NCBI GenBank assembly: GCA_937974555.1
Contig: CALJKR010000061.1
Span: forward strand, 96,100-160,099
DNA: 64,000 nucleotides
Source: an uncultured Flavobacteriales bacterium
Lineage (GTDB): Bacteria > Bacteroidota > Bacteroidia > Flavobacteriales_D > Sanyastnellaceae
Direction of reading: 5' to 3'
Shown here: positions 8,583 to 16,481 of the stretch, piece by piece
Layout: every line of letters starts with the position of its first letter
Numbering within the stretch: the stretch's first letter is position 1
The notes under the pieces: model-generated
Told to the model about the DNA's origin: nothing
Databases searched by the model: none
The model's input: only the letters and a program-made list of their open reading frames with translations
Made by a program: the position numbers and the translations under genes

Positions 8583-11239
8583 CGAACCAAAGTCACAGTA
8601 CCTGTAAGGGTCTGAGCATCTTTGTTTTTCCCTTTGATCTTTAAAGTGTATGAGTAAACTCCATTGGGAACAAAGTAGTCCGCGTGTCCTTGATAATCAC
8701 CCATCCAGGTTTTGGTAGGGTCATTGCTTTCAAATACAACGTCACCCCAACGGTTGATAATTTTTAATTCGAATATTTCGACGTTCTCAGCAACCATCAA
8801 AAAGGCATCATTGATACCGTCCCCATTGGGCGTGAATCCACTGGGAATAAAATAATAGGCGGGCGCTACAACGGTGAAGTCATTTTGATCTGTGCAACCA
8901 ATGGAATTCACAACCAAGAGGTTAACTTCATATTCATCCAAACCATCAAATTCATGATGAACAATGGAATCATTGGAAAGTGTACCATCTCCCAAATCCC
9001 ATGAATACGTGCAATTCTCACAAGGTAAAGCAGCAAAGTCGTAGATATTATCCTCTGAAGTAATCGCCTCAAAATTGGCAGAAACAGGAACCATGAAAAC
9101 CTGTATGGTGTCATAGGCCATCGAACCACAAACATCTACCGCTTGAACCGTGTAGGTTAAATCACCAACAATATTGTCAACGCTCATAGAAGCTCCGTGC
9201 ACATTTAGTTCTGGCCAGTAAATTTGATATCCACCGCCGCCACCTTGAACCTCCGCTACGTAATGGGCAACACCGTAAAAACAAACAGAGGTATCGTTCA
9301 TATTAACAATGTCCAAAGGAGCATCAGGAATGAAGAATGTTACAGTGTCTTGCCAAGTTTCATTACACAAATCGGTAGCGATGATGACAATTTCTGTCGT
9401 GTCATTGAATTGAAGCGATTGACTAATGGGCAGTAAAGCGCCAGTTTGCGTCTGATTCGTTATCAATTGCCCGTCGGCATACCAATTATAAAGAATGGAA
9501 TAAGTTCCAGATAACACAGTGGGTGCAACGACATGGGTTTCGCCGCAGTTGCCATAGAAATCCAAGCCTGCTTCGAAGATCATGGGTGGATATTGCACCT
9601 GCAAGGTATCGTGCGCCAATTGATTGCAACCATCGGTTACTGAAATTCCAATGTAGCCTTCTCCCAGTGCAGCGGCATCATAAACCAAAGTAGTGGCATT
9701 GGATAAAACACCGGTTTCATCATACCAAGAGTACTCATAGTTGGCGTCACCACCTGATAGATCGTATGGAATTGGAGACTGATTATTGCATGCCAGATAC
9801 ATGGTGTCGTGCGAGATGTCTTGAAGGATAGCCAGGGAATCTATGGATAAATCAAGGGGAGCCAAATCATTGATGATAATCTCAATGGCCTGGCTGTTAT
9901 ACAATTGTGGCGAGTTACATCCTGATACTGGAGTAAGAATTTCCAATTGAAGGATTTCCATTCCTTCAACGATGTTGTCATTATAGGCGCCAATTAGAAT
10001 ATCTGTAGAAGGGGCAGTAGGGGTAAGATTGATTTGATCAGGCAAGGAAATCATATTTCCATTGTTGTCAAAGGCTGAGTAATCATAAGTACCCAAATTG
10101 GTTCCGTCGTAGGCAATTGGGGTTCCGCTCCAGTTTAGTAAGGCAAATGCGGTGGGTGTTGCTGTGGGATCGTATTCGATGTGCAACAAAGGTTGTCCAC
10201 ACTCTTCATAGATTAAATTGTTGGTCACAGTGGTTCCATTGACATTAAGGTCAACTTGAACATCGGGAACGGAGAGCAGAGAGTTTTCTCTTAGAATTAC
10301 AAAGGTGTCAAAGCCAGAATCACCGCAATCAGCAACAGTTAGCACAATGTGATAAGTTTGGCAAGGAACAACATGCAACGTCGCCGACATCATGTCTGTG
10401 AAGCCACGCGCATTGAAAGGATAGTTCATAGGGGCGTTACCATTCCAATATTGCGTATTGATGGGCTGATTGTTGTCGTTATTGATGGTACTGATGGTAA
10501 TGGGTAACGGGGGAGTAGTATTGGGTACTTGGGCAATATTCAACTGCGAATAGGGGGTAGCTGCGTTATTGGGGTCAGGGCCAGTCACAAAGAATCCGAA
10601 AATGTCATTGAATTGGGTATATTCATATCCGCCACCAGAACCTGTTTCATATTCATTGGAACCAAATATGTAATCAAAAGACATGGTATCTCCAGAAGGA
10701 ATGAAATCAAATTCAAGAATGACCATGTCATTCACGTTTACGCTGGTAGGCATGAAGGTAGCGCCCGTGTATAGACCCATGGCGATGAGTTGGTCGTCTA
10801 CGTTTTCAGCTTGTGTAGCCAAGAGGTCCTGAACAATCGCATCTTGACCTTGCGGTGTACATGGCAAATCGAAACATACTTGGGTAGAAGGTGAGAATGT
10901 AGCGGGCCAAACGGGACTTGAAACACCACCCAAGGTCCAAGGTCCATTGGTGCCTCCTGTGATATTATTTAATCCGTTTGCGGCTCCCGAGGTTAAGATG
11001 ATTCCACTATTGAACGGCAAACCGGCTGTGGTTCCACCTCCACTCATAAAGCCAATTTGCTCGGGGTGACCAGAAAAGCTGATGTAATTGGATTGAATTC
11101 CGCTATTAATTAAAATATTGTTGATGTAATTGTCAAGCGCGGTAGGGGAAATGGTCGAAGACTGATTAATGGTCAACACCTGGCACTGAGCGGCAGATGC
11201 GAAAAATAATAGGATCGATACTAAGGTCAGCTTCTTCAT
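8579..11239 (-). CDS. Choice-of-anchor-L surface protein with type-B T9SS sorting domain
   Basis: This 886-residue exported protein has a signal peptide (MKKLTLVSILLFFASAAQC). A choice-of-anchor-L domain follows at about residues 20-320 (LDNYINNILINSG, GSNEYETGSGGGYEYTQFND). Ig/PKD-like domains come next, the last with the PKD-type motif YSWDLGDGTLSND near 740. The C-terminal about 90 residues form a gliding-motility-associated type-B sorting domain (IPSGFTPNGDGINDAF, INRWGDVVFES, NGVYSYTLKIKG). Family knowledge says it crosses the outer membrane by T9SS and acts at the cell surface, perhaps in adhesion or gliding. Ligand unknown. Confidence 0.88.
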   Translation of the reverse strand: MKKLTLVSILLFFASAAQCQVLTINQSSTISPTALDNYINNILINSGIQSNYISFSGHPEQIGFMSGGGTTAGLPFNSGIILTSGAANGLNNITGGTNGPWTLGGVSSPVWPATFSPSTQVCFDLPCTPQGQDAIVQDLLATQAENVDDQLIAMGLYTGATFMPTSVNVNDMVILEFDFIPSGDTMSFDYIFGSNEYETGSGGGYEYTQFNDIFGFFVTGPDPNNAATPYSQLNIAQVPNTTPPLPITISTINNDNNQPINTQYWNGNAPMNYPFNARGFTDMMSATLHVVPCQTYHIVLTVADCGDSGFDTFVILRENSLLSVPDVQVDLNVNGTTVTNNLIYEECGQPLLHIEYDPTATPTAFALLNWSGTPIAYDGTNLGTYDYSAFDNNGNMISLPDQINLTPTAPSTDILIGAYNDNIVEGMEILQLEILTPVSGCNSPQLYNSQAIEIIINDLAPLDLSIDSLAILQDISHDTMYLACNNQSPIPYDLSGGDANYEYSWYDETGVLSNATTLVYDAAALGEGYIGISVTDGCNQLAHDTLQVQYPPMIFEAGLDFYGNCGETHVVAPTVLSGTYSILYNWYADGQLITNQTQTGALLPISQSLQFNDTTEIVIIATDLCNETWQDTVTFFIPDAPLDIVNMNDTSVCFYGVAHYVAEVQGGGGGYQIYWPELNVHGASMSVDNIVGDLTYTVQAVDVCGSMAYDTIQVFMVPVSANFEAITSEDNIYDFAALPCENCTYSWDLGDGTLSNDSIVHHEFDGLDEYEVNLLVVNSIGCTDQNDFTVVAPAYYFIPSGFTPNGDGINDAFLMVAENVEIFELKIINRWGDVVFESNDPTKTWMGDYQGHADYFVPNGVYSYTLKIKGKNKDAQTLTGTVTLVR

Positions 11240-11292
11240 AGAGTTAAGGCATGTACACTTAAAAAGACAAGCTTTTTAAAGTCGAGGTTGCA

Positions 11293-11322
11293 CAAACTTA
11301 ACAAAAAAAGGCTGAAAATCAA
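11293..11322 (-). promoter_or_regulatory. Promoter of the choice-of-anchor-L gene
   Basis: On the minus strand TTG (11320-11322), a 19-nt spacer and TAAGTTTG (11293-11300) form a complete Bacteroidota promoter. The predicted leader is about 50 nt, unlike the leaderless housekeeping genes of this window. Confidence 0.6.
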
Positions 11323-11324
11323 TG

Positions 11325-11825
11325 CTACCTGAAATCTATCAGTTGTTGACTCAATTTCTGGCGGGCATGAAAGATGCGGCTTTTGACCGTGCCGATGGGG
11401 ATATTCATTTCCGCAGCAATCTCTTCGTAGTGAAATCCATCCAAGTACATTTGGAAAGGTTGTCTGTATTCTTTGGACAAACCTGCGATTGCTTTGCGGA
11501 TTTCATCCGCGTTCATATCCGCTGAGACGGTGTTTTCAGAAGTTCTGCTGTACAACAATGCGCCTTCTGCTTTCGCCGTTTCCAAGAGAGCCATTTGAAG
11601 TTTTTTCCTTTTGTAACCATTGATGAATATGTTTCTCATGATTGTGAAAATCCATCCTTTGAAATTGGTTCCTTCTTCAAAATGATCTTTGTATCGCAAC
11701 GCCTTCAACAAGGTGTCTTGAATCAGATCCTCAGCGTCGTCCCAATTTTTGGTATACTGAATAGCATAGCCGCGAAGTAAGCTCGAATGGTTGGATACCA
11801 TGGTGTTGAATTCAAGTGTGCTCAT
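11325..11825 (-). CDS. ECF-type RNA polymerase sigma factor
   Basis: This 166-residue sigma-70 family protein has region 2 at about 15-85 (YAIQYTKNWDDAEDLIQDTLLKAL is the helix that binds core and the -10 region) and region 4 at about 110-160 (GLSKEYRQPFQMYLDG, IAAEMNIPIGTVKSRIFHARQK helix-turn-helix). It would redirect RNA polymerase to a small regulon. No anti-sigma gene is adjacent. Instead it is divergent from a TPR-SpoIIE-type phosphatase, which hints at partner-switch control (inference). The start is taken as ATG 11825; the frame continues to a TTG at 11849 that would cut into an inverted repeat. Confidence 0.9.
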   Translation of the reverse strand: MSTLEFNTMVSNHSSLLRGYAIQYTKNWDDAEDLIQDTLLKALRYKDHFEEGTNFKGWIFTIMRNIFINGYKRKKLQMALLETAKAEGALLYSRTSENTVSADMNADEIRKAIAGLSKEYRQPFQMYLDGFHYEEIAAEMNIPIGTVKSRIFHARQKLSQQLIDFR

Positions 11826-11826
11826 C

Positions 11827-11862
11827 TTTTGTTTAATTATGTTTGGCAAATATTAAACAAAA
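11827..11862. promoter_or_regulatory. Inverted repeat 1, candidate operator
   Basis: Perfect 11-bp arms TTTTGTTTAAT (11827-11837) and ATTAAACAAAA (11852-11862) are separated by 14 nt. The core TTTGTTTAA-N16-TTAAACAAA spans 11828-11861, exactly 34 bp. It sits 2 bp upstream of the sigma factor ATG. A second site of the same geometry follows 54 bp away. Confidence 0.5.
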
Positions 11863-11881
11863 ACAAGCGATAAGGATACTT

Positions 11882-11915
11882 TTTGTTTAAAAATTTGCAA
11901 AAAAGTTTAAACAAA
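11882..11915. promoter_or_regulatory. Inverted repeat 2, candidate operator
   Basis: Arms TTTGTTTAAA (11882-11891) and TTTAAACAAA (11906-11915) are perfect and 14 nt apart. The core TTTGTTTAA-N16-TTAAACAAA spans 34 bp, the same layout as the site at 11828-11861, and the centres are 54 bp apart, close to five helical turns. Both spacers contain TTTGCAAA or TTTGGCAAA. A dimeric regulator binding both sites is inferred. Confidence 0.5.
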
Positions 11916-11945
11916 GGTTGTTTAGCGATGTTGAAAATTGTTGAT

Positions 11946-11953
11946 TACATTTG
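11946..11953 (+). promoter_or_regulatory. -7 promoter box of the TPR-phosphatase gene
   Basis: TACATTTG is a perfect TAnnTTTG and ends 3 nt before the ATG at 11957. A leaderless or nearly leaderless transcript is predicted. No TTG at a standard distance was found, and the inverted repeats lie directly upstream, so initiation may depend on a regulator. Confidence 0.5.
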
Positions 11954-11956
11954 AAA

Positions 11957-14080
11957 ATGAGGCATTTGCATTGGAAAATGAGATTTTTGAAGGCGGTGAT
12001 TTTGGTTTTTCTCTGTTTGATCTTTGGCTCGTCATGGTCCCAAAAAGAGCTGGAATTTTGGATGGACAAGGCCCAGGTTTTCAAATCGGGCAATGCAGAT
12101 AGCATTTTGGCTTACACAGAAAAAATAATGCACCACCAATTGGCGAATGCGCCCATTTTGGCAGAATGTTATTACTTGAATGCCATCGGTTATGACAAAA
12201 AAGGGAATTATCCCTTGGCAGAGCGAGCCATCGGTGAAGCGGCTCTTCAATTCAAGGCCCAAGGGGATGACAAAGGCTGGTATAAATCCAAAGTTTTTTC
12301 TGCATGGATTGATTATAACAAGGGTGAAGTTTTAATGGCCTTGGATACGGTATCTTTTTATTTGAGTAAAATAGAATCTCAATTGGACATTGAAGAAATG
12401 GATAAGGAGTGGCTGAAGATCATGGGCAATGGATACTCGGACAAGGGACTTTATTACTCATTCTTTAAAGACAAAGTGAGGGCATTAAATAGCTTTGATC
12501 AATCCGCTGAGTATCGAGAAAAATTGAACGATCAAGATGAGTTGGCGGAATTATCGAACAATGTTGGTTTGATGCTTTTAGAATTGGAATCCTTTCAAGA
12601 GGCGGAGATTGAATTCAAAAAAAGCCTGAACATGGTGCAGAAGTTGAAAAATCGCAGTGCGGAGGCTTCTTGCTATCACAATATTGGCAAATGTTTCAAA
12701 GAACAGAATAAGTTAGACTCCGCTTTAATCATGTACGGAAAGTGTTTAGATATACGAATTGCATTGAAGGAAAGGAAGGGTGTCTCATCCGTATTGCGCA
12801 AGATTGCAGCGGTGCATCGCGCCAAAGAAGATTTTGCGCAAGCTTTTGTATTTGCCCGTAAAGCCTGGGCCATCAGTCAAACCATTGGGGATCGAAAAGG
12901 TTTGATAGATGCTGAGTTTTCATTGGCTGAATTACATGGACAAAAGGGAAGAGATGATTCGGCCTTTTGGTATGGTCAAAGGGCGTATATCAACAGCAAA
13001 GAATTGGGCGCAATTGCCGACATCAAGCGCACTGCTGCTTTTATGAAGGAAAGGTATAAGGCGCAAGGGATGCTTGCAGAAGCTTTGATTGCCTCCGAAG
13101 ATATGCAAATGGCGGAGTTGAAAATGAATGATGACGAAGTGCGCCGAATGTTTTTGAAAAAGCAATATGACGAAAAGCAGAATCGAGCCAATCAAATCAT
13201 TTTTGGCGTTTCCATCATCGCTGTATTACTTGTGGGATTGGTGTTTTTTGTGTTTAGAGCCTACCGAATAAAGCGAAAAAGCAATGAATTGATTGGATTG
13301 CAGAAGAGTTTATTGGAGGAAAAAAACAGTAGAATAGTGGAGTCCATAACCTACAGTTTGCGTTTGCAGCAAGCCATGATGCCGAGCATTTCTGTTTTGA
13401 ATGAGATTTTTAAAAAAATCAAGGTTTCCTATTTGGCAAAAGATATTGTTTCAGGAGATTTTTATTGGGCTAAGCAAGTTGGAGATTGGAAATTTCTGGT
13501 CGTTGGTGACTGCACGGGCCATGGAGTGCCTGGCGCTATGGTAAGCACAGTAGGCATTAATTCTTTGAATCAGGCCACCATGGGGTTGTCTGAGATTTCA
13601 ACTGCGGAGATATTAAATACCTGTCGCTCAGAGATGATAAAAACCTTTGGACAGCAAGGTGAAATGGCAATTCGGGATGGCATGGATGTGGCCATGTTGG
13701 CTATTAACGACCGCGCAGGGAAGGTGGTTTGGTCAGGGGCCAATAGGTCCTGCTGGTATTGGAACGGCCAAGAGTGGTTGATACTAAAAGGAGATCGACA
13801 GTCTATTTCATGGTCTGATCAATTGGAGCCTTTTACAGAAACATGGATATCCAATGTTTGTCAAGGGGCACGTTTCTGCTTGTTTTCCGATGGTTTAAAT
13901 GATCAATTTGGAGGCGATAACAACAAGAAATTGGGCAATAAGCGGATCAAAGAATTTTTTTCAGGAGTCAATGATCTTACTCTGGACAAGCAACATGATG
14001 ATTTAGAGTTACTTTGGAAAGATTGGAAAGGAGATAATGAGCAAACGGATGATTTTTGTATGATTTCAATTGAAATTTAA
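11957..14080 (+). CDS. TPR-containing membrane SpoIIE-type serine phosphatase
   Basis: The protein has 707 residues. An N-terminal signal segment (about 10-28, ending GSSWSQ) is followed by a TPR array at about 35-370 that should face the periplasm. A transmembrane helix is near 411-434 and a short coiled coil follows. The C-terminal PP2C-like SpoIIE phosphatase domain spans about 480-706, with the metal-binding motifs VSGDFYWA, VVGDCTGHGVPGA and LFSDGLNDQFGG and the end motif DDFCMISI. Such RsbU-like proteins dephosphorylate anti-sigma antagonists and so release sigma factors. The divergent ECF sigma gene is a candidate target pathway, but that is inference. A tRNA-Phe gene follows. Confidence 0.85.
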   Translation: MRHLHWKMRFLKAVILVFLCLIFGSSWSQKELEFWMDKAQVFKSGNADSILAYTEKIMHHQLANAPILAECYYLNAIGYDKKGNYPLAERAIGEAALQFKAQGDDKGWYKSKVFSAWIDYNKGEVLMALDTVSFYLSKIESQLDIEEMDKEWLKIMGNGYSDKGLYYSFFKDKVRALNSFDQSAEYREKLNDQDELAELSNNVGLMLLELESFQEAEIEFKKSLNMVQKLKNRSAEASCYHNIGKCFKEQNKLDSALIMYGKCLDIRIALKERKGVSSVLRKIAAVHRAKEDFAQAFVFARKAWAISQTIGDRKGLIDAEFSLAELHGQKGRDDSAFWYGQRAYINSKELGAIADIKRTAAFMKERYKAQGMLAEALIASEDMQMAELKMNDDEVRRMFLKKQYDEKQNRANQIIFGVSIIAVLLVGLVFFVFRAYRIKRKSNELIGLQKSLLEEKNSRIVESITYSLRLQQAMMPSISVLNEIFKKIKVSYLAKDIVSGDFYWAKQVGDWKFLVVGDCTGHGVPGAMVSTVGINSLNQATMGLSEISTAEILNTCRSEMIKTFGQQGEMAIRDGMDVAMLAINDRAGKVVWSGANRSCWYWNGQEWLILKGDRQSISWSDQLEPFTETWISNVCQGARFCLFSDGLNDQFGGDNNKKLGNKRIKEFFSGVNDLTLDKQHDDLELLWKDWKGDNEQTDDFCMISIEI

Positions 14081-14111
14081 TTTGCATTGAAACAAAAACA
14101 TTATATATTTG
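14081..14111 (+). promoter_or_regulatory. Promoter of tRNA-Phe
   Basis: TTTG (14081-14084), a 19-nt spacer and TATATTTG (14104-14111) form a textbook Bacteroidota promoter. The first base of the tRNA is 16 nt after the -7 box, leaving a short 5' leader for RNase P to remove. Confidence 0.75.
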
Positions 14112-14127
14112 CACCCCAAATGGTACC

Positions 14128-14200
14128 GGTACCATAGCTCAGTTGGTAGAGCAAAGGACTGAAAATCCTTGTGTCGCTGGTTCGATTCCAGCTGGTACCA
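14128..14200 (+). tRNA. tRNA-Phe (GAA)
   Basis: The 73-nt cloverleaf is perfect: acceptor GGTACCA/TGGTACC, D stem GCTC/GAGC, anticodon stem AAGGA/TCCTT with loop CTGAAAA (anticodon GAA), variable GTGTC, and T stem GCTGG/CCAGC with loop TTCGATT. The discriminator is A73. The next bases are CA, so the CCA end is not encoded and must be added by the CCA-adding enzyme (gene at 50659). The 7 nt just before it (TGGTACC) repeat the 3' acceptor strand. Confidence 0.97.
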
Positions 14201-14204
14201 CAAA

Positions 14205-14232
14205 AAAAAGGCGATGTTATCATCGCCTTTTT
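14205..14232. terminator. Bidirectional terminator after tRNA-Phe
   Basis: AAAAAGGCGATG, loop TTAT and CATCGCCTTTTT form a perfect 12-bp stem with A-run and T-run flanks. It can end the tRNA transcript and, in the other direction, the convergent MerR-family gene. Confidence 0.85.
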
Positions 14233-14256
14233 TATTTCTCGGAGGTTCAATAAAAA

Positions 14257-15159
14257 TTAATCAAATTGGGCCATCAGTTCTTCGACGGTGTTGTAATAGG
14301 AGATCAATTGAAAGTCAATTGATTTTTGTCCTTTGACAATGAATCCGGTAAAGTGAAAAAAGCATTCACTGTCTACAAAAAGCTTGCTTATTTTCTTCAT
14401 GTAATCATCCAAAAGCAATGGCATTGGATTGGTCGTCAGAATCGAGACAAAATGAACATCTCCCAATCTCTGTTGAATTTGAACCAAATCATCTACAGGC
14501 ACGCTTTGTCCCAAGAAGATGGTCTTGTATCCTCTTGATTTGAATACATACTGCAACATGATTAATGATATCTCGTGAATTTCCAGTTCCGGTAAATACA
14601 ACACCAACGTTTTTTCTTTGGTCACCGGCAGATGTTTCAGACTCTCAATCATAGAGAAGAGTTTCTGTCTGATCAAGCATGAAATAAAATGTTCCTGCGC
14701 GGGACATATTGCATCTGCCTGCCACATGACGCCGATAGAATGTAAAAACGGAATGAGCACTTCGACAAAGGTCTTTTCAATTCCGTTTTGTTGAATGTAG
14801 GGGTCGATGACACTATTAAATAAGACCTCATCGTAATTCAACATCGCAATTTTAAGTATGTGCTGGTGGTGCTGATCGGCTTCGCCGTGATTTTGAGACT
14901 TTAAGATTTCCTCTTGAATTTGAGCATCATTTAATTTCGCAATATTGGAAATTTTGAACCCCAAATTGAGGAGTAATGAGATGTTGAGTAGCTTTTTAAG
15001 GTCTGTGTCGGTATATCTCCGGATATTGGTATCCGTTCGCTCAGGCTTGAGCAAGTCATAGCGTTGTTCCCAAATACGGATGGTATGCGCCTTAATACCA
15101 GAAAAACTTTCTAATTCTTTGATGGTGAATACCTGTTCTCTCACGACGTTATTTTCCAT
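14257..15159 (-). CDS. MerR-family regulator with B12-binding-type C-terminal domain
   Basis: This DNA-binding regulator of about 300 residues has a MerR helix-turn-helix at about 10-75 (FTIKELESFSGIKAHTIRIW, then RRYTDTDLKKLL). A helical cobalamin-adapter domain follows, with the Wx9EH motif (W-QADAICPAQ-EH) near 145, and then a B12-binding Rossmann domain. The axial-ligand motif DxHxxG reads EIHEIS: the His is kept but Asp and Gly are changed. CarH/LitR relatives use B12 as a light sensor to control carotenoid or photolyase genes; no such genes lie nearby. Starts at 15159 and 15168 are both possible. A terminator follows it. Confidence 0.82.
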   Translation of the reverse strand: MENNVVREQVFTIKELESFSGIKAHTIRIWEQRYDLLKPERTDTNIRRYTDTDLKKLLNISLLLNLGFKISNIAKLNDAQIQEEILKSQNHGEADQHHQHILKIAMLNYDEVLFNSVIDPYIQQNGIEKTFVEVLIPFLHSIGVMWQADAICPAQEHFISCLIRQKLFSMIESLKHLPVTKEKTLVLYLPELEIHEISLIMLQYVFKSRGYKTIFLGQSVPVDDLVQIQQRLGDVHFVSILTTNPMPLLLDDYMKKISKLFVDSECFFHFTGFIVKGQKSIDFQLISYYNTVEELMAQFD

Positions 15160-15184
15160 TATAACCATCTATCTCCGTTGTTTG

Positions 15185-15200
15185 TTCAACCCTTGTTGAA
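15185..15200. promoter_or_regulatory. Inverted repeat upstream of the MerR-type gene
   Basis: TTCAAC, CCTT, GTTGAA form a perfect 16-bp palindrome between the divergent MerR-family gene and the GlmU-like gene. It is a possible autoregulatory operator; nothing else in the sequence confirms it. Confidence 0.3.
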
Positions 15201-15263
15201 ATTGATTGGCACAATGTAATAATTCAAACGGTGTCGAGGCAAAAAAAAAACTAATTTGGCGAC

Positions 15264-16415
15264 ATGAATATCAGTCTATTTGAAGATAACGAAATCGATA
15301 CTTTTTTCCCTTTTACGCTGACTCGGCATCTTGCAGAATTGAGATGGGGTGCTCTAACCATCAAGGAAAAATGGGAAAGGAGGGGGCATTCTGTTCGACT
15401 GCATTCAAATAGAAACTGGATGGGAGACGGAACGCCAGCGGTTCAGCATGAGCTGTATGTCAACGCCGCTTGTTGTCCTACTAAGGAATTTATTGATGAA
15501 ATTTTTCAGCTCCAAACCGGTGAGGGTATTAAGAGCGGAGAAAAGGTTTTGGCATTTAGAGGGGATATGGCCAATCTGTTTTCCATGCAATTTAAAGAAA
15601 GTCAAGCAACGTTTCAGCTATTGACTCAAAGGACGGACTTGTTCTCTCAAATATCATCACAGTTGGAACAGGATATGTCTTTTTGTCTTCCAGGGAATTC
15701 TGCTTCATTGGCATCGGGTAACTTGCAAATTGGAGATGGATTTCCTTTGTATATTTCACCAAATGCCAAGGTGAACGGGGCTATGTTGAATGTGACTGAA
15801 GGTCCCATTTGGATTGATGATGATGCGGAAATAATGGAGGGGTCGTTGATTAGGGGACCTTTTTATTTAGGGAAACACAGTACGGTTAAAATGGGTGCCA
15901 AGATATATGGGCCTACCGCTATTGGGCCACATTGCAAGGTCGGTGGAGAATTGGGTAATGTAAGTTTTCAAGGCTACAGCAACAAAGCGCATGATGGCTT
16001 TCTGGGAAATTCAGTCATTGGTCAATGGTGCAATTTGGGTGCAGATACCAATTGTTCTAATTTGAAGAATAACTACAGCCTTGTTAAGCAATACAATTAC
16101 AGGACAAGGAAGGAAGAGTCCACGGGTTTAAATTTTTGTGGCTTGATGATGGGCGACTACAGCAAATGTGGTATCAATACGATGTGGAATACCGGAAGCG
16201 TTGTGGGTGTGAGCGTCAACTTTTATGGAGCTGGTTTTCCCAAAAAGTTTTTGCCCAATTTTTATTGGGGCGATGCAAATCATGGAGAGCGGTACGACCT
16301 TGAAAAAGCATTGGAAACCATTTCTATTGTTAAAAGAAGAAGAGGGTTGGAACTTTCACAGAAGGAAAAGGAAATTCTGACAGACCTGCACGCTCAATCG
16401 GTTGTTTCGGAGTAA
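15264..16415 (+). CDS. GlmU-like sugar nucleotidyltransferase/acyltransferase
   Basis: This cytoplasmic protein of 383 residues resembles the alternative Bacteroidota GlmU family, thought to make UDP-GlcNAc for lipid A and peptidoglycan. The N-terminal part (SLFEDNEIDTFFPFTLTRH) is an atypical nucleotidyltransferase region. From about residue 155 a left-handed beta-helix follows with hexapeptide-like repeats (VTEGPIWIDDDAEIMEG, IYGPTAIGPHCKVGGE, FLGNSVIGQWCNLGADT). The assignment rests on overall pattern. An imperfect -7 box (TAATTTGG, 15252-15259) ends 4 nt before the ATG. lon follows 66 bp downstream. Confidence 0.8.
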   Translation: MNISLFEDNEIDTFFPFTLTRHLAELRWGALTIKEKWERRGHSVRLHSNRNWMGDGTPAVQHELYVNAACCPTKEFIDEIFQLQTGEGIKSGEKVLAFRGDMANLFSMQFKESQATFQLLTQRTDLFSQISSQLEQDMSFCLPGNSASLASGNLQIGDGFPLYISPNAKVNGAMLNVTEGPIWIDDDAEIMEGSLIRGPFYLGKHSTVKMGAKIYGPTAIGPHCKVGGELGNVSFQGYSNKAHDGFLGNSVIGQWCNLGADTNCSNLKNNYSLVKQYNYRTRKEESTGLNFCGLMMGDYSKCGINTMWNTGSVVGVSVNFYGAGFPKKFLPNFYWGDANHGERYDLEKALETISIVKRRRGLELSQKEKEILTDLHAQSVVSE

Positions 16416-16481
16416 ATCAAGACACAAAGGCACAAATAAAGAATTGGCACTGCCATTGGTAGTGACTCAAAAAAATATTGA

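Noticed and set aside
11826..11849. TTG start extending the ECF sigma factor
   Set aside because: The extension runs through a perfect inverted repeat and adds residues outside the family; ATG 11825 is preferred.
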